DNA of 64,000 nucleotides from Novosphingobium sp. JCM 18896 (GCF_025938095.1 NZ_JAPCZF010000003.1:372001-436000), one strand, 5' to 3'; positions 1 through 8,684 are shown, counted from the stretch's first letter. Program-made: numbers and translations. The notes: generated by a model from the letters alone, not told the origin.

Positions 1-28
1 CCGATGCGAAAAGACCATCCGGGCGGTT

Positions 29-1102
29 TCAGGCCGGTTCGAGCGCGCGCTCGGGCTCCGAGCGGCGCGTTGCACTCTGCACGGCGGCGAGGAACTGATC
101 GGTGGCGCGTTCCCACGAATAGCGCGCGCCGAACACGGCCGCCGAGGTGCGGTCGAGCCGCAGGGCCTTCTCGATCGCCAGGGTCAGGTCGTTCTCGACC
201 GCGGCGATCGTGAAAGGCATGTCGTCGGCGACGCCGCGGCCGTTGTAGCCGAGGATGTCGAGCGGGCCGGCGACGGGCAGGGCAGCAACCGGCAGGCCCG
301 AGGCAAGTGCCTCGATCACGACCATGCCGAAGGTGTCGGTCATGCTCGGGAAGACGAAGCAGTCGGCGCTGCGATAGGCGGCGGCCAGGTCTTCGCCCGA
401 CAGCGCGCCGAGGAAGACGACGTCGGGATAGCGGCTGCGCAGTTCCTCGAGCGAGGGGCCGTCGCCGACGACGACCTTGGTGCCCGCGACCTTGGCGTCG
501 AGGAAGGCCTCGAGATTCTTCTCGGGCGCGACGCGGCCGACGTTGAGCATGATCGGTCGCGGCAGGTTGGCGAAGGCGGGGTGATGATCGCCGGTCGGGC
601 GGAACAGCCAGTGGTCGATGCCGCGCGTCCAGGGGCGCGTCTGCTCGATGCCACGCCCGGCCAGTTCGGCGCCGAGGCGTTCGGTCGCGACCATTACCGC
701 GCGGCTCGGCGCGTGGAAGCGCTGCATGATCGGCCAGAAGCGCTCGGCGCTGATGCCCGTGCGGACCGCCGCATATTCGGGGAAGCGCGTGTGGAAGGCG
801 GTGGTGAAGGGCACGCCGCGTGCCAGGCACCAGCCGCGCGCCGACCAGCCGATCGGGCCTTCGGTCGAGATATGGACGACTTCGGGCTGGAAGGCGTCGA
901 GCATCCGGCGCACGCCGAAGCGCGGCGCCATGGCCAGGCGGATCGACGAATAGCCGGGCATCGGCACGGTCAGGAAGCGCTGCGGCGTGATCAGCTCTAC
1001 CTCGTGGCCGCGGCGGTCGAGCTCTACGACCGTGGCCGAGAGCGTGCGGACCACGCCGTTGACCTGCGGGTACCAGGCGTCGGTGGCGATCGCGAGTCTC
1101 AT
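29..1102 (-). CDS. agt: GT4 glycosyltransferase, Agt-type (glycolipid synthesis)
   Basis: A 357-residue family 4 glycosyltransferase of the GT-B fold. The N-terminal half opens with TDAWYPQVNGVVRTL (residues 7-21), typical of the diacylglycerol/mannosyl GT4 group. The C-terminal half has the donor-binding GRVAPEKN stretch (189-196) and an acidic D-x7-E motif in TDTFGMVVIEA (255-265). Its start codon overlaps the stop of the metallophosphoesterase gene by four bases (ATGA), so the two are probably translated together. In Agrobacterium, the Agt/PlcP pair replaces phospholipids with glycosyl-diacylglycerols under phosphate starvation: PlcP supplies diacylglycerol and Agt glycosylates it at the inner membrane. 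That role here is inferred from neighbourhood and family. A capsule or mannosyl GT4 remains possible. Confidence 0.78.
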   Translation of the reverse strand: MRLAIATDAWYPQVNGVVRTLSATVVELDRRGHEVELITPQRFLTVPMPGYSSIRLAMAPRFGVRRMLDAFQPEVVHISTEGPIGWSARGWCLARGVPFTTAFHTRFPEYAAVRTGISAERFWPIMQRFHAPSRAVMVATERLGAELAGRGIEQTRPWTRGIDHWLFRPTGDHHPAFANLPRPIMLNVGRVAPEKNLEAFLDAKVAGTKVVVGDGPSLEELRSRYPDVVFLGALSGEDLAAAYRSADCFVFPSMTDTFGMVVIEALASGLPVAALPVAGPLDILGYNGRGVADDMPFTIAAVENDLTLAIEKALRLDRTSAAVFGARYSWERATDQFLAAVQSATRRSEPERALEPA

Positions 1103-1992
1103 GCCGGAATCTCCATGTTCTGGCCGGCGCTTTCGGCGCCGGCGGCCGCGGTCTCGCGCGCCCAGTCGATGATCGTGATGTGGCCGGCGAAGTCTTCGGC
1201 CAGGGCCGTGCAGCTCTCGACCCAGTCGCCGTCGTTGTAATAGGTGATGCCGCCGATCTGGCGGATCTCGGCGCAGTGGATGTGGCCGCAGACGATGCCG
1301 TCGAGCCCGCGATGGATCGCCTCGTGCGCCACGGCTTCCTCATAGGAGCCGATGTACTGGACCGCGTTCTTGACGCGCTTCTTCATGTAGGACGACAGCG
1401 ACCAGTAGGGCAGCTTCAGCCGCCGACGGATCGCGTTGACCCAGATGTTCGAGCGCAGCAGCAGCGAGTAGGCCTTGTCGCCGAGGAAGGCGAGCCACTT
1501 GGCGTAGAGCACGACGCCATCGAAGCTGTCGCCGTGGGTGACCAGCAGCTTGCGACCGTCGGCGGTCTCGTGGACCGCTTCGAGCGCGAGTTCGACCCCG
1601 CCGAAGGTCATGCCGGCATAGGAGCGCAGCATCTCGTCGTGATTGCCGGCGATGAACACCACGCGCGTGCCGCGGTGCGCCATCTTGAGTACGCGGCGTA
1701 CGACCTCGCTGTGCGCGTCGGGCCAGTACCAGCCCTTGCGCAGCCGCCAGCCGTCGACGATGTCGCCCACGAGATAGAGCGTCTCGCACTCGATCGAGCG
1801 CAGGAAGTCCACCAGCATGGTCGCGTTGCAGCCGCGCGTGCCGAGATGGACGTCCGAAATCCACACCGTGCGGTGCTTGCGCTTGGGGCGGAACGAGCGG
1901 GGATCGGGGAAGTCGAGCCACTTGGGGATGTTCCCCGAAGTGCTGGTCTTGCGACCCTTGGTTTCGACCAGGCCGCCTTCATCAAATAGCAT
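1099..1992 (-). CDS. plcP: PlcP-type metallophosphoesterase (LpxH-like family)
   Basis: A 297-residue calcineurin-like phosphoesterase. Metal-binding motifs are in order: DVH (47-49), GDIVD (76-80), GNHDE (116-120), THGD (152-155) and GHIH (236-239). Databases often label this family UDP-2,3-diacylglucosamine diphosphatase. The subgroup with RTVWISDVHLGTRG and the long YWSLSSYMKKRVKNAVQYIG helix matches PlcP, a phospholipase C-like enzyme of phosphate-starvation lipid remodelling. I chose the ATG at 1992 because AAAGGA precedes it by about seven bases; a longer frame to 2064 has no good ribosome site. It overlaps the glycosyltransferase start (ATGA). An 11-bp direct-repeat Pho-like site lies 55-83 bp upstream. 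A housekeeping LpxH role cannot be excluded. Confidence 0.8.
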   Translation of the reverse strand: MLFDEGGLVETKGRKTSTSGNIPKWLDFPDPRSFRPKRKHRTVWISDVHLGTRGCNATMLVDFLRSIECETLYLVGDIVDGWRLRKGWYWPDAHSEVVRRVLKMAHRGTRVVFIAGNHDEMLRSYAGMTFGGVELALEAVHETADGRKLLVTHGDSFDGVVLYAKWLAFLGDKAYSLLLRSNIWVNAIRRRLKLPYWSLSSYMKKRVKNAVQYIGSYEEAVAHEAIHRGLDGIVCGHIHCAEIRQIGGITYYNDGDWVESCTALAEDFAGHITIIDWARETAAAGAESAGQNMEIPA

Positions 1993-2046
1993 CGGATATC
2001 CTTTGCCAAATCTGGCTTGCGGATAGTCGCGGTAGGTTGCGTGCGA

Positions 2047-2075
2047 ATGACAGGGCGGTTGCACTTCAATTACAG
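2047..2075 (-). promoter_or_regulatory. Pho-box-like triple direct repeat before plcP-agt
   Basis: On the plus strand, heptamers ATGACAG (2047), GTTGCAC (2058) and ATTACAG (2069) start exactly 11 bp apart, the PhoB half-site period. Read toward plcP they give CTGTAAT, GTGCAAC and CTGTCAT. The outer two match the CTGTCAT half-site at 6/7 and 7/7 and the middle one is weak. The site lies 55 bp upstream of the chosen plcP start. This is pattern reading by eye, not a scored matrix search. Confidence 0.5.
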
Positions 2076-2225
2076 CCGCGGATGGACTGTGTCGCGAATG
2101 CGATCACCGGCAGTGCGGATAACCCGTTGCTTCGCAAATACTGCGCGATCGCTCTGTGGAGGGCGAGGCTACTGAGCTGCGGTCTATCTGGCCTGCGCGT
2201 GCGCTTTCTTGGGCGCGTCATCGAA

Positions 2226-2243
2226 CCGTCATGTATGCGTCAC
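2226..2243 (+). promoter_or_regulatory. Pho-box-like site before the response regulator
   Basis: CCGTCATGTATGCGTCAC has two GTCA-containing half-sites 11 bp apart and matches the PhoB consensus at about 14 of 18 positions. It reads toward the regulator and ends 43 bp before the chosen start at 2287, a usual distance for PhoB activation. The remainder of 1993-2286 shows no other gene. Confidence 0.5.
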
Positions 2244-2286
2244 ATGACTTCGGCATGACCCGCGCGTGAATGGCAGGGGCGTGCGG

Positions 2287-2961
2287 ATGCGTCACATTGA
2301 TATCTTACTGACGAACGACATCGAGGGCGGCATTGCGCCCTTTCGCCACGGCGAGTTGGAAGCGGTGTTTCACCGCTGGACGAACCTTGGCGAACTGCCG
2401 CTGCTCGAAGGCGCGCTCTGGGCTTTCGTCGACTGGGTCCTGCCCGATATCTCGGGGCTGGAGCTGTGCCGGCGGCTGCGCTGCGATCCGCTGACCGCGC
2501 AAGCGCACATCACCATGATCCTCGACGAGGACGACCAGGAATCGCGCCGCCGCGCGCTGCGCACCGGTGCCGACGACTATATGGTGGGCCCAGTCGATCG
2601 CGCCGCGCTGCTTGACCGCGTGCTGTCCTTGCAGATGCGCGATCACGATGCCGGCGCGCTGCGCGCGGTGACGCTCGGCCATCTGACGATCGACCTCGCT
2701 GCCTTCCAGGCGCGCTGGCAGGGCAAGCCGATCCCGCTGATGCCCAACGAATTCCGTCTGCTGCGCTATTTCGTCGAGCATCCCGGGCGCGTGTTCACGC
2801 GTTCGCAGCTGATCGCTGCGCTCGGCAAGCAGGAGCCGCCGGTCGACGAGCGCACGGTCGACGTCTGGATCGGCCGCTTGCGGCGCGCCTTGCGGGCTGC
2901 CGGTGCGGGCAATCCGCTGCGCACGGTGCGCTCGCTGGGCTACGTCTTCGACTCGCTCTGA
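2287..2961 (+). CDS. OmpR/PhoB-family regulator with degenerate receiver domain
   Basis: A 224-residue two-domain regulator. The C-terminal half (about 125-224) is a clear OmpR-type winged helix (LMPNEFRLLRYFVEHPGRVF, RSLGYVFDSL) that binds DNA. The receiver keeps the phospho-acceptor region DWVLPDISGLELC with D49, but the acidic pair is N10-D11, the switch Thr/Ser position is Leu (TMILDED), and the invariant Lys near residue 101 is Gly (DYMVGPVD). Phosphorylation-dependent switching is therefore doubtful. The start at 2287 follows CAGGGG by eight bases; an in-frame ATG at 2266 is possible. It is divergent from plcP-agt with a Pho-like box between, so self-regulation or Pho control is plausible. 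No histidine kinase is adjacent. Confidence 0.82.
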   Translation: MRHIDILLTNDIEGGIAPFRHGELEAVFHRWTNLGELPLLEGALWAFVDWVLPDISGLELCRRLRCDPLTAQAHITMILDEDDQESRRRALRTGADDYMVGPVDRAALLDRVLSLQMRDHDAGALRAVTLGHLTIDLAAFQARWQGKPIPLMPNEFRLLRYFVEHPGRVFTRSQLIAALGKQEPPVDERTVDVWIGRLRRALRAAGAGNPLRTVRSLGYVFDSL

Positions 2962-3230
2962 GCCCGCACAGGAGGTGGTGGATCGCGCGCGGGAAACGGC
3001 GCGCGACGACTTGTCCACAAGTCCCTAGACGATGGTCTGAACCCGCGGTCCGAGCCATGGACTCGGTGCGCGATCCGGCATAGTCCGGCCTCGTTACCGC
3101 AACGAAAATCGCGCTCGGGCCTGCCGGATTGATCTGGCAGGGGTGGCTCCTTGCGACCTTCGCAAAGCGCGGTGGCGTTCCCCCGGGGAGTTCCGCTTCC
3201 CCACCTTCACTCTGGCCGACGGTATTGCCC

Positions 3231-3791
3231 GTGATCGAAACCGAGCGTCTCATTCTCCGGCCCTACACGACCGAGGATTTCGCCGCGTATTGGGCGATGC
3301 TGTGCGAGCCGGTCGACCGCTTCCCGTCGCGCCAAACGCTGTCGCAGGAAGACGCCTGGCAGCGCATTCTCGCTGCGGCGGGGCATTGGGCGATGTTCGG
3401 CTATGGTCTGCTCGCCGTGGTGGACAAGGCGACCGGGGACTATGCTGGCGAGACGGGCCTCGTGAATATGCAGCGCGACATCGGTGAGCACTTGTCCAGA
3501 TGCGACGAGGCCGGCTGGTACCTGACGGCGCAGGCCCGCGGTCGCGGCTTGGGGCTGGAAGCTGCGCAGGCCGTACACGGTTGGTATGCCGCCCGGTTCG
3601 CCGGCCGGCGAACCTACTGTATCGTCGACAGCGCAAACACACCGTCGCTGAACCTCGCGATCAAGCTGGGCTACGAAGCCCGTGATCTGCGGTCCTGCGG
3701 CAATCAGGAACTCGTGATCTTCGAGCGCAGCGGTGCCAAGGGTACGGCGCGCTTCTATCACGCGCCGAGCCAGTCGGCCGCACTGCACTGA
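3231..3791 (+). CDS. GNAT-family N-acetyltransferase (RimJ/RimL-like)
   Basis: A 186-residue acetyltransferase. It begins ETERLILRPYTTEDF, the classic N-terminus of RimJ/RimL-type GNATs that transfer acetyl from acetyl-CoA to a protein N-terminus or small amine. The acetyl-CoA binding stretch RGRGLGLEAAQAV is near residue 105, followed by DSANTPSLNLAIKLGYEA. I chose the GTG at 3231 because family homology begins there. The open frame extends to 3129 but that part is unlike the family, and a TTG at 3225 is an alternative. It stands alone, and its substrate cannot be inferred from the neighbours. Confidence 0.8.
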   Translation: MIETERLILRPYTTEDFAAYWAMLCEPVDRFPSRQTLSQEDAWQRILAAAGHWAMFGYGLLAVVDKATGDYAGETGLVNMQRDIGEHLSRCDEAGWYLTAQARGRGLGLEAAQAVHGWYAARFAGRRTYCIVDSANTPSLNLAIKLGYEARDLRSCGNQELVIFERSGAKGTARFYHAPSQSAALH

Positions 3792-3828
3792 ACGGGTCCT
3801 CGGACGAATTCGGCTGCGAGCCGGGCGC

Positions 3829-4017
3829 TCACCAGATCTCGGCGAGCGTCTGGCTGACCGCGCGGGCCCGCCGCTTGCGCTCGACCGCGAGTTCGGCCTT
3901 GTAGAGCATGGCCAACTGGTGGTGGGCGATGGCCATGTCCTGGTTGGGCGTCTCGCGCGCCAGGCGTTCTTCCTGGGCGATGCGTCGTTCGAAAGTGCTC
4001 ATCTGTGCTTCGAGCAT
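3829..4017 (-). CDS. small hypothetical protein
   Basis: A 62-residue charged, Ala/Glu/Arg-rich protein with no signal peptide or membrane segment. The middle (FERRIAQEERLARE to AVERKRRARAVSQTLAEI) looks like two amphipathic helices that could form a helical hairpin or coiled coil. An alternative start is the internal Met at residue 6 (4002). Codon use and wobble GC resemble the neighbours, and it lies in the same direction as the GST gene after a 73-base gap. I do not recognise a family, so it could be a small regulatory or structural protein. Confidence 0.45.
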   Translation of the reverse strand: MLEAQMSTFERRIAQEERLARETPNQDMAIAHHQLAMLYKAELAVERKRRARAVSQTLAEIW

Positions 4018-4090
4018 GTGATCTGCTCCTCTTCCCGCACCGCTTTGTCGCCCGTCCGCAAGTCAATGTGATGACAGAAAGGGTGTAGGC

Positions 4091-4747
4091 TTAGCCCCTT
4101 GCGACCTGGCTGCTCTCGAATACGGCCAATTGTGCGGCGAAAGCGCGCTGATAGGCCGGGCGCGCCTCGCCGCGGGCGATGTAGTCGGTGAGGTTGCGAT
4201 AGAGTTCGAGAAGGCCCGATCGTTCGAGACGACGCAGGACCGTGATCATGAGCAGGTCCGCGGCGCTGAAGCCGCCGTCGAGCCATTCGGCTTCGCCGAG
4301 GTGGGCCGAAAGCTCGCGGAGCCGAACATGGACGCGGTCGTCGAGCATGGTCTGGCGATCACGGTACCAGGGTTTGTCCTGCTCGAAGAGTTGCGCCATC
4401 GTGCACTCGACGATCGGCGGTTCCAGAGTGTTGAGTGCCGCGAACATCCAGCCGATAGCACGAGCCCTGGCGTCGGCGTCGTCGGGCAATAGGCCGGCAT
4501 GGCGCTCGGCGATATGCAGCACGATCGCGCCCGATTCGAAGAGCGCGAGATTACCTTCTTCGTAAGTCGGAATCTGTCCGAAGGGATGCAGCGCCAGATG
4601 TGCGGGCTCTTTCATCGCCGCGAACGACAGTAGCCGCACCGCATACGGCAGCCCCACTTCCTCGAGCGCCCAGCGCACGCGCATGTCGCGCGCCAGGCCG
4701 CGGCCGCGATCGGGTGAGCTTTCGAATGCAGTGATGGTCACGGTCAT
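4091..4747 (-). CDS. glutathione S-transferase family protein
   Basis: A 218-residue cytosolic GST. The N-terminal thioredoxin-like domain (1-80) has the probable catalytic serine region FESSPDRGRGLARDMRVRWALEE, the cis-proline loop FGQIPTYEEG and the glutathione-binding LFESGAIVLHIAE. The C-terminal all-helical domain follows (90-205) with DGGFSAADLLM at the N-capping box. Such enzymes conjugate glutathione to electrophiles or isomerise ring-cleavage products. It is divergent from the TauD/TfdA dioxygenase gene across a short gap and may serve the same catabolic or detoxifying function. The substrate is unknown. Confidence 0.88.
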   Translation of the reverse strand: MTVTITAFESSPDRGRGLARDMRVRWALEEVGLPYAVRLLSFAAMKEPAHLALHPFGQIPTYEEGNLALFESGAIVLHIAERHAGLLPDDADARARAIGWMFAALNTLEPPIVECTMAQLFEQDKPWYRDRQTMLDDRVHVRLRELSAHLGEAEWLDGGFSAADLLMITVLRRLERSGLLELYRNLTDYIARGEARPAYQRAFAAQLAVFESSQVARG

Positions 4748-4860
4748 CGGCGGGCTCCGGGCTTTCCGCTACAGGCATGTGGCAGGCCTGTGCATCGCGA
4801 GCGATAAGACATAGACTGGCTCAAACGATCAGGCACCGGCAAGGTGCCAAGGAGGATGCC

Positions 4861-5793
4861 ATGGATATTCGTGCGCTCGAGGAAGGTCTGCCTTTCGGGG
4901 CTCGGGTCGGTGGTCTGACGGCCGGACAGTTGCAGGACGAGGACATCCGCGCCCGGCTCCAGCAATTGTTCGAGGATCGCGGCGTCATCGTTTTCGAGGA
5001 TGTCGAGCCGACGGCGCAGATGCAGGTCGCGGTCAGCACCGTGTTCGGCCCGCTCAAGGACCACCCGGTCAACACCGTCGCACGCGCGGACCGCGACGAT
5101 AGCGCGCTGACCGGCGTGATCGAGATCGCCACGGGCGATGAGAAATGCGTGGTCGAGATCGACGGCAAGCCGCTGATCACCTGGCAGCCCTGGCACTTCG
5201 ATCATGCCTACAACGACGAGCTCAACCGCGCCGGGGTGCTGCGCTCGATCAAGATCGCGAAGGACGGCGGCAAGACGGGCTTCGCCGACGGCGCGCAAAT
5301 CTGGCGCGACATGGACCCGGCGATCCGCGCCAAGGCCGAAACGCTGGAAGTGCTCTACAATCTCGACCTGCGTTACACGCACCAGAAGTTCGGCCTGCCC
5401 AAGACCTTCCGCGAATTGCGCCCGCACGACATCGACATGGAAGCGATGATCGCCTCTAAGCCGCGCTCGATTCACCCTGCGGTTTGGACGCGCGACAGCG
5501 GCGAGAAGGTGTTCCACATGACGCCCTATGGCTGCCAGGGCCTGGTCGGCGACGAGAGTCCGGCCGCCTTCGCGCTGCTTTCCGAGATCTGGGACGAGGC
5601 GATGCGCGTGATCAAGCCCTACTACCACCAGTGGCACGCGACCGACATGGTGATCTGGGACAACTGGCGCGTGCTGCACGAGGCCTGCGGCTGCAATCCG
5701 AACGAGGAGCGCATCGTCCACCGCACGACGATCAAAGGCGACTACGGCCTCGGCCGCTTCGAGACTACGCCCGAGCTCAGCGGCGCCGCCTGA
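4861..5793 (+). CDS. TauD/TfdA-family 2-oxoglutarate/Fe(II) dioxygenase
   Basis: A 310-residue non-heme iron oxygenase. The iron ligands are the HxD pair in WHFDH (H112, D114) and H273 in WDNWRVLHEACG. R288 in HRTTIKGD, 15 residues after the distal histidine, would bind the 2-oxoglutarate carboxylate, as in TauD. The start at 4861 follows a strong AAGGAGG site. The family hydroxylates taurine, aryloxyacetates and other acids with loss of CO2 from 2-oxoglutarate. The substrate here cannot be read from sequence, but a divergent GST suggests xenobiotic or aromatic catabolism. A strong hairpin follows the stop codon. Confidence 0.88.
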   Translation: MDIRALEEGLPFGARVGGLTAGQLQDEDIRARLQQLFEDRGVIVFEDVEPTAQMQVAVSTVFGPLKDHPVNTVARADRDDSALTGVIEIATGDEKCVVEIDGKPLITWQPWHFDHAYNDELNRAGVLRSIKIAKDGGKTGFADGAQIWRDMDPAIRAKAETLEVLYNLDLRYTHQKFGLPKTFRELRPHDIDMEAMIASKPRSIHPAVWTRDSGEKVFHMTPYGCQGLVGDESPAAFALLSEIWDEAMRVIKPYYHQWHATDMVIWDNWRVLHEACGCNPNEERIVHRTTIKGDYGLGRFETTPELSGAA

Positions 5794-5804
5794 CCAAAAA
5801 GAAA

Positions 5805-5828
5805 GCCCGGCTCCTTGGGGAGCCGGGC
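5805..5828. terminator. hairpin terminator between convergent genes
   Basis: A perfect 10-bp stem, GCCCGGCTCC with GGAGCCGGGC around a TTGG loop, sits between the dioxygenase stop (5793) and the TonB receptor stop (5887). On the minus strand it is followed by TTTCTTTTTGG, so it is best as a terminator for the receptor gene. Confidence 0.8.
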
Positions 5829-5886
5829 TGAGTTGGTTGACGGGAGGAGGGATCGGTCCCCGTCAGGGTGACTGGTTGGAACCTGC

Positions 5887-8604
5887 TTAGAACTTGATCG
5901 CGGCCGACAGCGTGAATGTCGTGCCGACGTCGTAGGTGTTGAACTCGACGACGTTGGCGCCGGCCTGCTGATACTCGCGGTGACGCGTGTGCAGCAGGTT
6001 GCGGCCTTCCGCCTTCAGTTCGAACTCTTGGCCGAGGAAGGTGACACCTTCGCGAAGGACGAGGTCGAGATTGATGCCGGGCTTCTCGATCACGTCGGGC
6101 TGGCCGGTGAAACCGCGGCTGACCGTGCGCGGGCTGGCGTAGCTCAGCAGGATCGTCTGCTGCGAAAGGCGCTCGGTATTTTCGAGGCCGAACTGCAGGT
6201 TGACCAGGTGATCCGACTGACCCGTCAGCGGCGCATCGTCGCGGAAGTAGTCGGTCGCCTTGGTCGAAGCCGCAGCATAGACGGCTACGGTATCCGTGTC
6301 CTTCACCTGCAGGGTCGACTTCGAATAAGTGTAGTTGGCGACGATCACCGCACGGCGGCCCGTGAGCCAGCCACCGGCATTCGAAAGGTCGAAATACTTC
6401 TGCAGTTCGAACTCGGCGCCGTAGAGCTGGGCCTTGGGCGCGTTCGCGTAGCTCGTGACGGCATCGCCGGCGAGCGGGAAGACGAACGATTCGATCGGGT
6501 TCTTGATCTTCTTGTAGAAGCCCGAGATCGACAGGCGCTGCTCGGGTGCGAAGTACCACTCGACGCGGGCTTCGCCGTTGTAGAGCTGGCTGTCGATCAG
6601 CAGCGGGTTACCCAGGTACTGGCGGTTGCTCTCGGGATCGAAGAACGGTTGGTAGATCAGCTCGCGGAACTGCGGGCGGGCGATCGTCTTCGAGGCGCTG
6701 AGGCGGATCTGCAGATCGGGACGGACCTGGTAGGTCAAGGTCGCGGCCGGCAGCCAGTAGTCGTTGTTCAGCGGCGTCGGATTGACGAAGGTCGGCGGCG
6801 TCGTGAACACTTGGATGGCTTCGACCGACTGCTTGGCCTTCTCGAAGCGGACACCCGCGTCGAGGCTGAACTGCTCGTTGAACTCCCAGTTCACCTTGGC
6901 GTAGCCGGCGTAGTTGCGCAGCTTGCCACGGAACGACGGGGTCGAGGTGTCGGATTCGATCAGGTCGATGCCGCCGACCGGAGTCGCCAGCGGGTTGCCG
7001 TTCGAGTCCTTGGTGACGCCGTTGATCAGGCCGGGCGACAGCAGCAGGTCGGGCCGCAGCACTGCCGCCTGGGCCGGGAAATTGCTCGAGGCGCGGAACA
7101 GGAACTGGCGGCGCGAGCTGACGCGGTTGGTGTCGCTGAACAGACCGCCGACCGTGGCCTTGATCGCCGGCGTCAGTTCGTAGGTGACGTCGATACCGCC
7201 CGACCACAGATCTTCGTTGAGGTTCGAGAAGGCGACGCTGGCTTCGCCCTGGTTGCCGTTGAGGCGGTTGACGTAGAGCGCGCCGAAGGGATCGGCCGCA
7301 GCATTGGTGCGGACGTACTCGAACGAGAACTCGTAGGGTGCTTCGCGCTGCGAATTGGCGTAGCCCGCGCGGACATCGACCGAGAGGCCGTCCATGGGCT
7401 TGAACTCGCCGACCAACTGGGTGTCGATCAGCTGGCGCTCGTACCAGGCCGTGTCCTGCTTCATGCGATCGGTATTGGGGTTCTGCGCCGGATTGCGGCC
7501 GACGCCGAGGCGTGCCTGCTTGATCGTGTCGCGGATGTAGAGATTGGTCCAGCGGACCTTGTTCTCACCCCATTCGAGACCGAGGCCGAGCATGCCGTTC
7601 GCCACCACGCGGTTGTCGGTGGTGGTACGGGTGAAGTCCTTCTCGAGCTCGGACAGGTCAGCGTTGGCCGTCGGCGTCTGCTGCAGCGCCTGGCGGTTGC
7701 GCCACTTGTTGCTGAAGCCGGCTGCGGCGATCACGCCGAGGTCGACGCCACCGAGATCGAAGGTCTTGCCTGCCGAAAGCGAGATCGAATAGGCGGGCGG
7801 CAGATCGTGCACGCGCTGCAGAGTGGCGCGGCTGAAGCGCACCAGTTCGCTGCCGATCGAGCGGCCGAGTGCGCTGTCGCCGTTCACCAGGGCGCCACTA
7901 TTGAAATAGGACTGGAGCGCTGGCGGCAGGTCGCGGCTGCCGTTGTCGAAACCGGTCCAGTCGGACTTGGCGCCGTAATAGCTGTAGCCGTTGCGGCCGG
8001 TGGTCTCGGTGTCGACGGTGCCGCCGACGCCGATGGTGATGAACGGATCGCGCGGGGTCGATTTGGTCGTGAGGTTGATCACGCCGCCGCCGAACTCGCC
8101 CGGATAGTTCACCGAATAGCTCTTCTGGACGAGCGACGAGGCGATCACGCCGCTGGGGAAGATGTCGAGCGGCACGACGCGGCGCAGCGGTTCGGGGCTG
8201 GGCAGCGGCGAGCCGTTGAGCAGCGCCAGCGAATAGCGATCGCCGAGACCGCGGACGTAGACGAGGCCGCTGCCGACGACGCTGAGGCCGGTGACGCGGC
8301 CGAGCGCGCCGGCGATGTTGCCTTCACCCGTGCGCGCGATTTCCGCGGTCGAGAGGACCGAGATGACCTGATCCGATGCCTTGGCGATGTTGCGTTCGCG
8401 GTTGCCGGTCACGACGATCTCGCCACCGGGGACCGAAACCTCGACCTCTTCCTCTTGCGGAGCGGCGGGAGCGGGCTCTGCCACGGTCTCGCCCGTCGGC
8501 GGCGTGGTGGCGGGCGGCGCAGCGTCCTGCGCATGGACGATGGATGGCGCTACGAGTGCAGAGGTGAGCAGCAGAGCACCGGCGAGCCGCGACGTCTTCG
8601 ACAT
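5887..8604 (-). CDS. TonB-dependent receptor (probable Pho-linked)
   Basis: A 905-residue outer-membrane receptor. It has a signal peptide ending near VHAQ, a Pro/Glu-rich linker, a TonB box-like segment (GGEIVVTGNRERN), a plug domain (about 75-220) with LVYVRGLGDRYSLALLNG, and a long beta-barrel ending in an aromatic residue (AAIKF). The start at 8604 follows AGGGGA by seven bases. The gene lies 80 bp downstream of a surface lipoprotein gene in the same direction. Caulobacter and sphingomonads commonly pair such receptors with large lipoproteins. The Pho-like sites upstream of the lipoprotein suggest import of a phosphorus-containing or other scarce nutrient, which is inference. An intercistronic hairpin may lower its expression relative to the lipoprotein. 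Confidence 0.88.
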   Translation of the reverse strand: MSKTSRLAGALLLTSALVAPSIVHAQDAAPPATTPPTGETVAEPAPAAPQEEEVEVSVPGGEIVVTGNRERNIAKASDQVISVLSTAEIARTGEGNIAGALGRVTGLSVVGSGLVYVRGLGDRYSLALLNGSPLPSPEPLRRVVPLDIFPSGVIASSLVQKSYSVNYPGEFGGGVINLTTKSTPRDPFITIGVGGTVDTETTGRNGYSYYGAKSDWTGFDNGSRDLPPALQSYFNSGALVNGDSALGRSIGSELVRFSRATLQRVHDLPPAYSISLSAGKTFDLGGVDLGVIAAAGFSNKWRNRQALQQTPTANADLSELEKDFTRTTTDNRVVANGMLGLGLEWGENKVRWTNLYIRDTIKQARLGVGRNPAQNPNTDRMKQDTAWYERQLIDTQLVGEFKPMDGLSVDVRAGYANSQREAPYEFSFEYVRTNAAADPFGALYVNRLNGNQGEASVAFSNLNEDLWSGGIDVTYELTPAIKATVGGLFSDTNRVSSRRQFLFRASSNFPAQAAVLRPDLLLSPGLINGVTKDSNGNPLATPVGGIDLIESDTSTPSFRGKLRNYAGYAKVNWEFNEQFSLDAGVRFEKAKQSVEAIQVFTTPPTFVNPTPLNNDYWLPAATLTYQVRPDLQIRLSASKTIARPQFRELIYQPFFDPESNRQYLGNPLLIDSQLYNGEARVEWYFAPEQRLSISGFYKKIKNPIESFVFPLAGDAVTSYANAPKAQLYGAEFELQKYFDLSNAGGWLTGRRAVIVANYTYSKSTLQVKDTDTVAVYAAASTKATDYFRDDAPLTGQSDHLVNLQFGLENTERLSQQTILLSYASPRTVSRGFTGQPDVIEKPGINLDLVLREGVTFLGQEFELKAEGRNLLHTRHREYQQAGANVVEFNTYDVGTTFTLSAAIKF

Positions 8605-8633
8605 CGGAAATCCCCTAAAATCAGATGCAAGGA

Positions 8634-8661
8634 CGGGGGCAGCCATGGCCGGCTGCCCCCG
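8634..8661 (-). other. intercistronic hairpin between lipoprotein and receptor genes
   Basis: A perfect 11-bp GC-rich stem, CGGGGGCAGCC with GGCTGCCCCCG around a six-base loop, lies between the lipoprotein stop and the receptor ribosome site. There is no U-tract after it in the direction of transcription, so partial attenuation or mRNA processing fits better than full termination. Confidence 0.6.
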
Positions 8662-8684
8662 CATTCAGGTCAGGCAGCCGCCGT

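Noticed and set aside
2037..2258. A 73-codon open frame between plcP and the regulator.
   Set aside because: It covers the Pho-like sites, has no ribosome site and an unremarkable translation, so the stretch is better explained as a promoter region.
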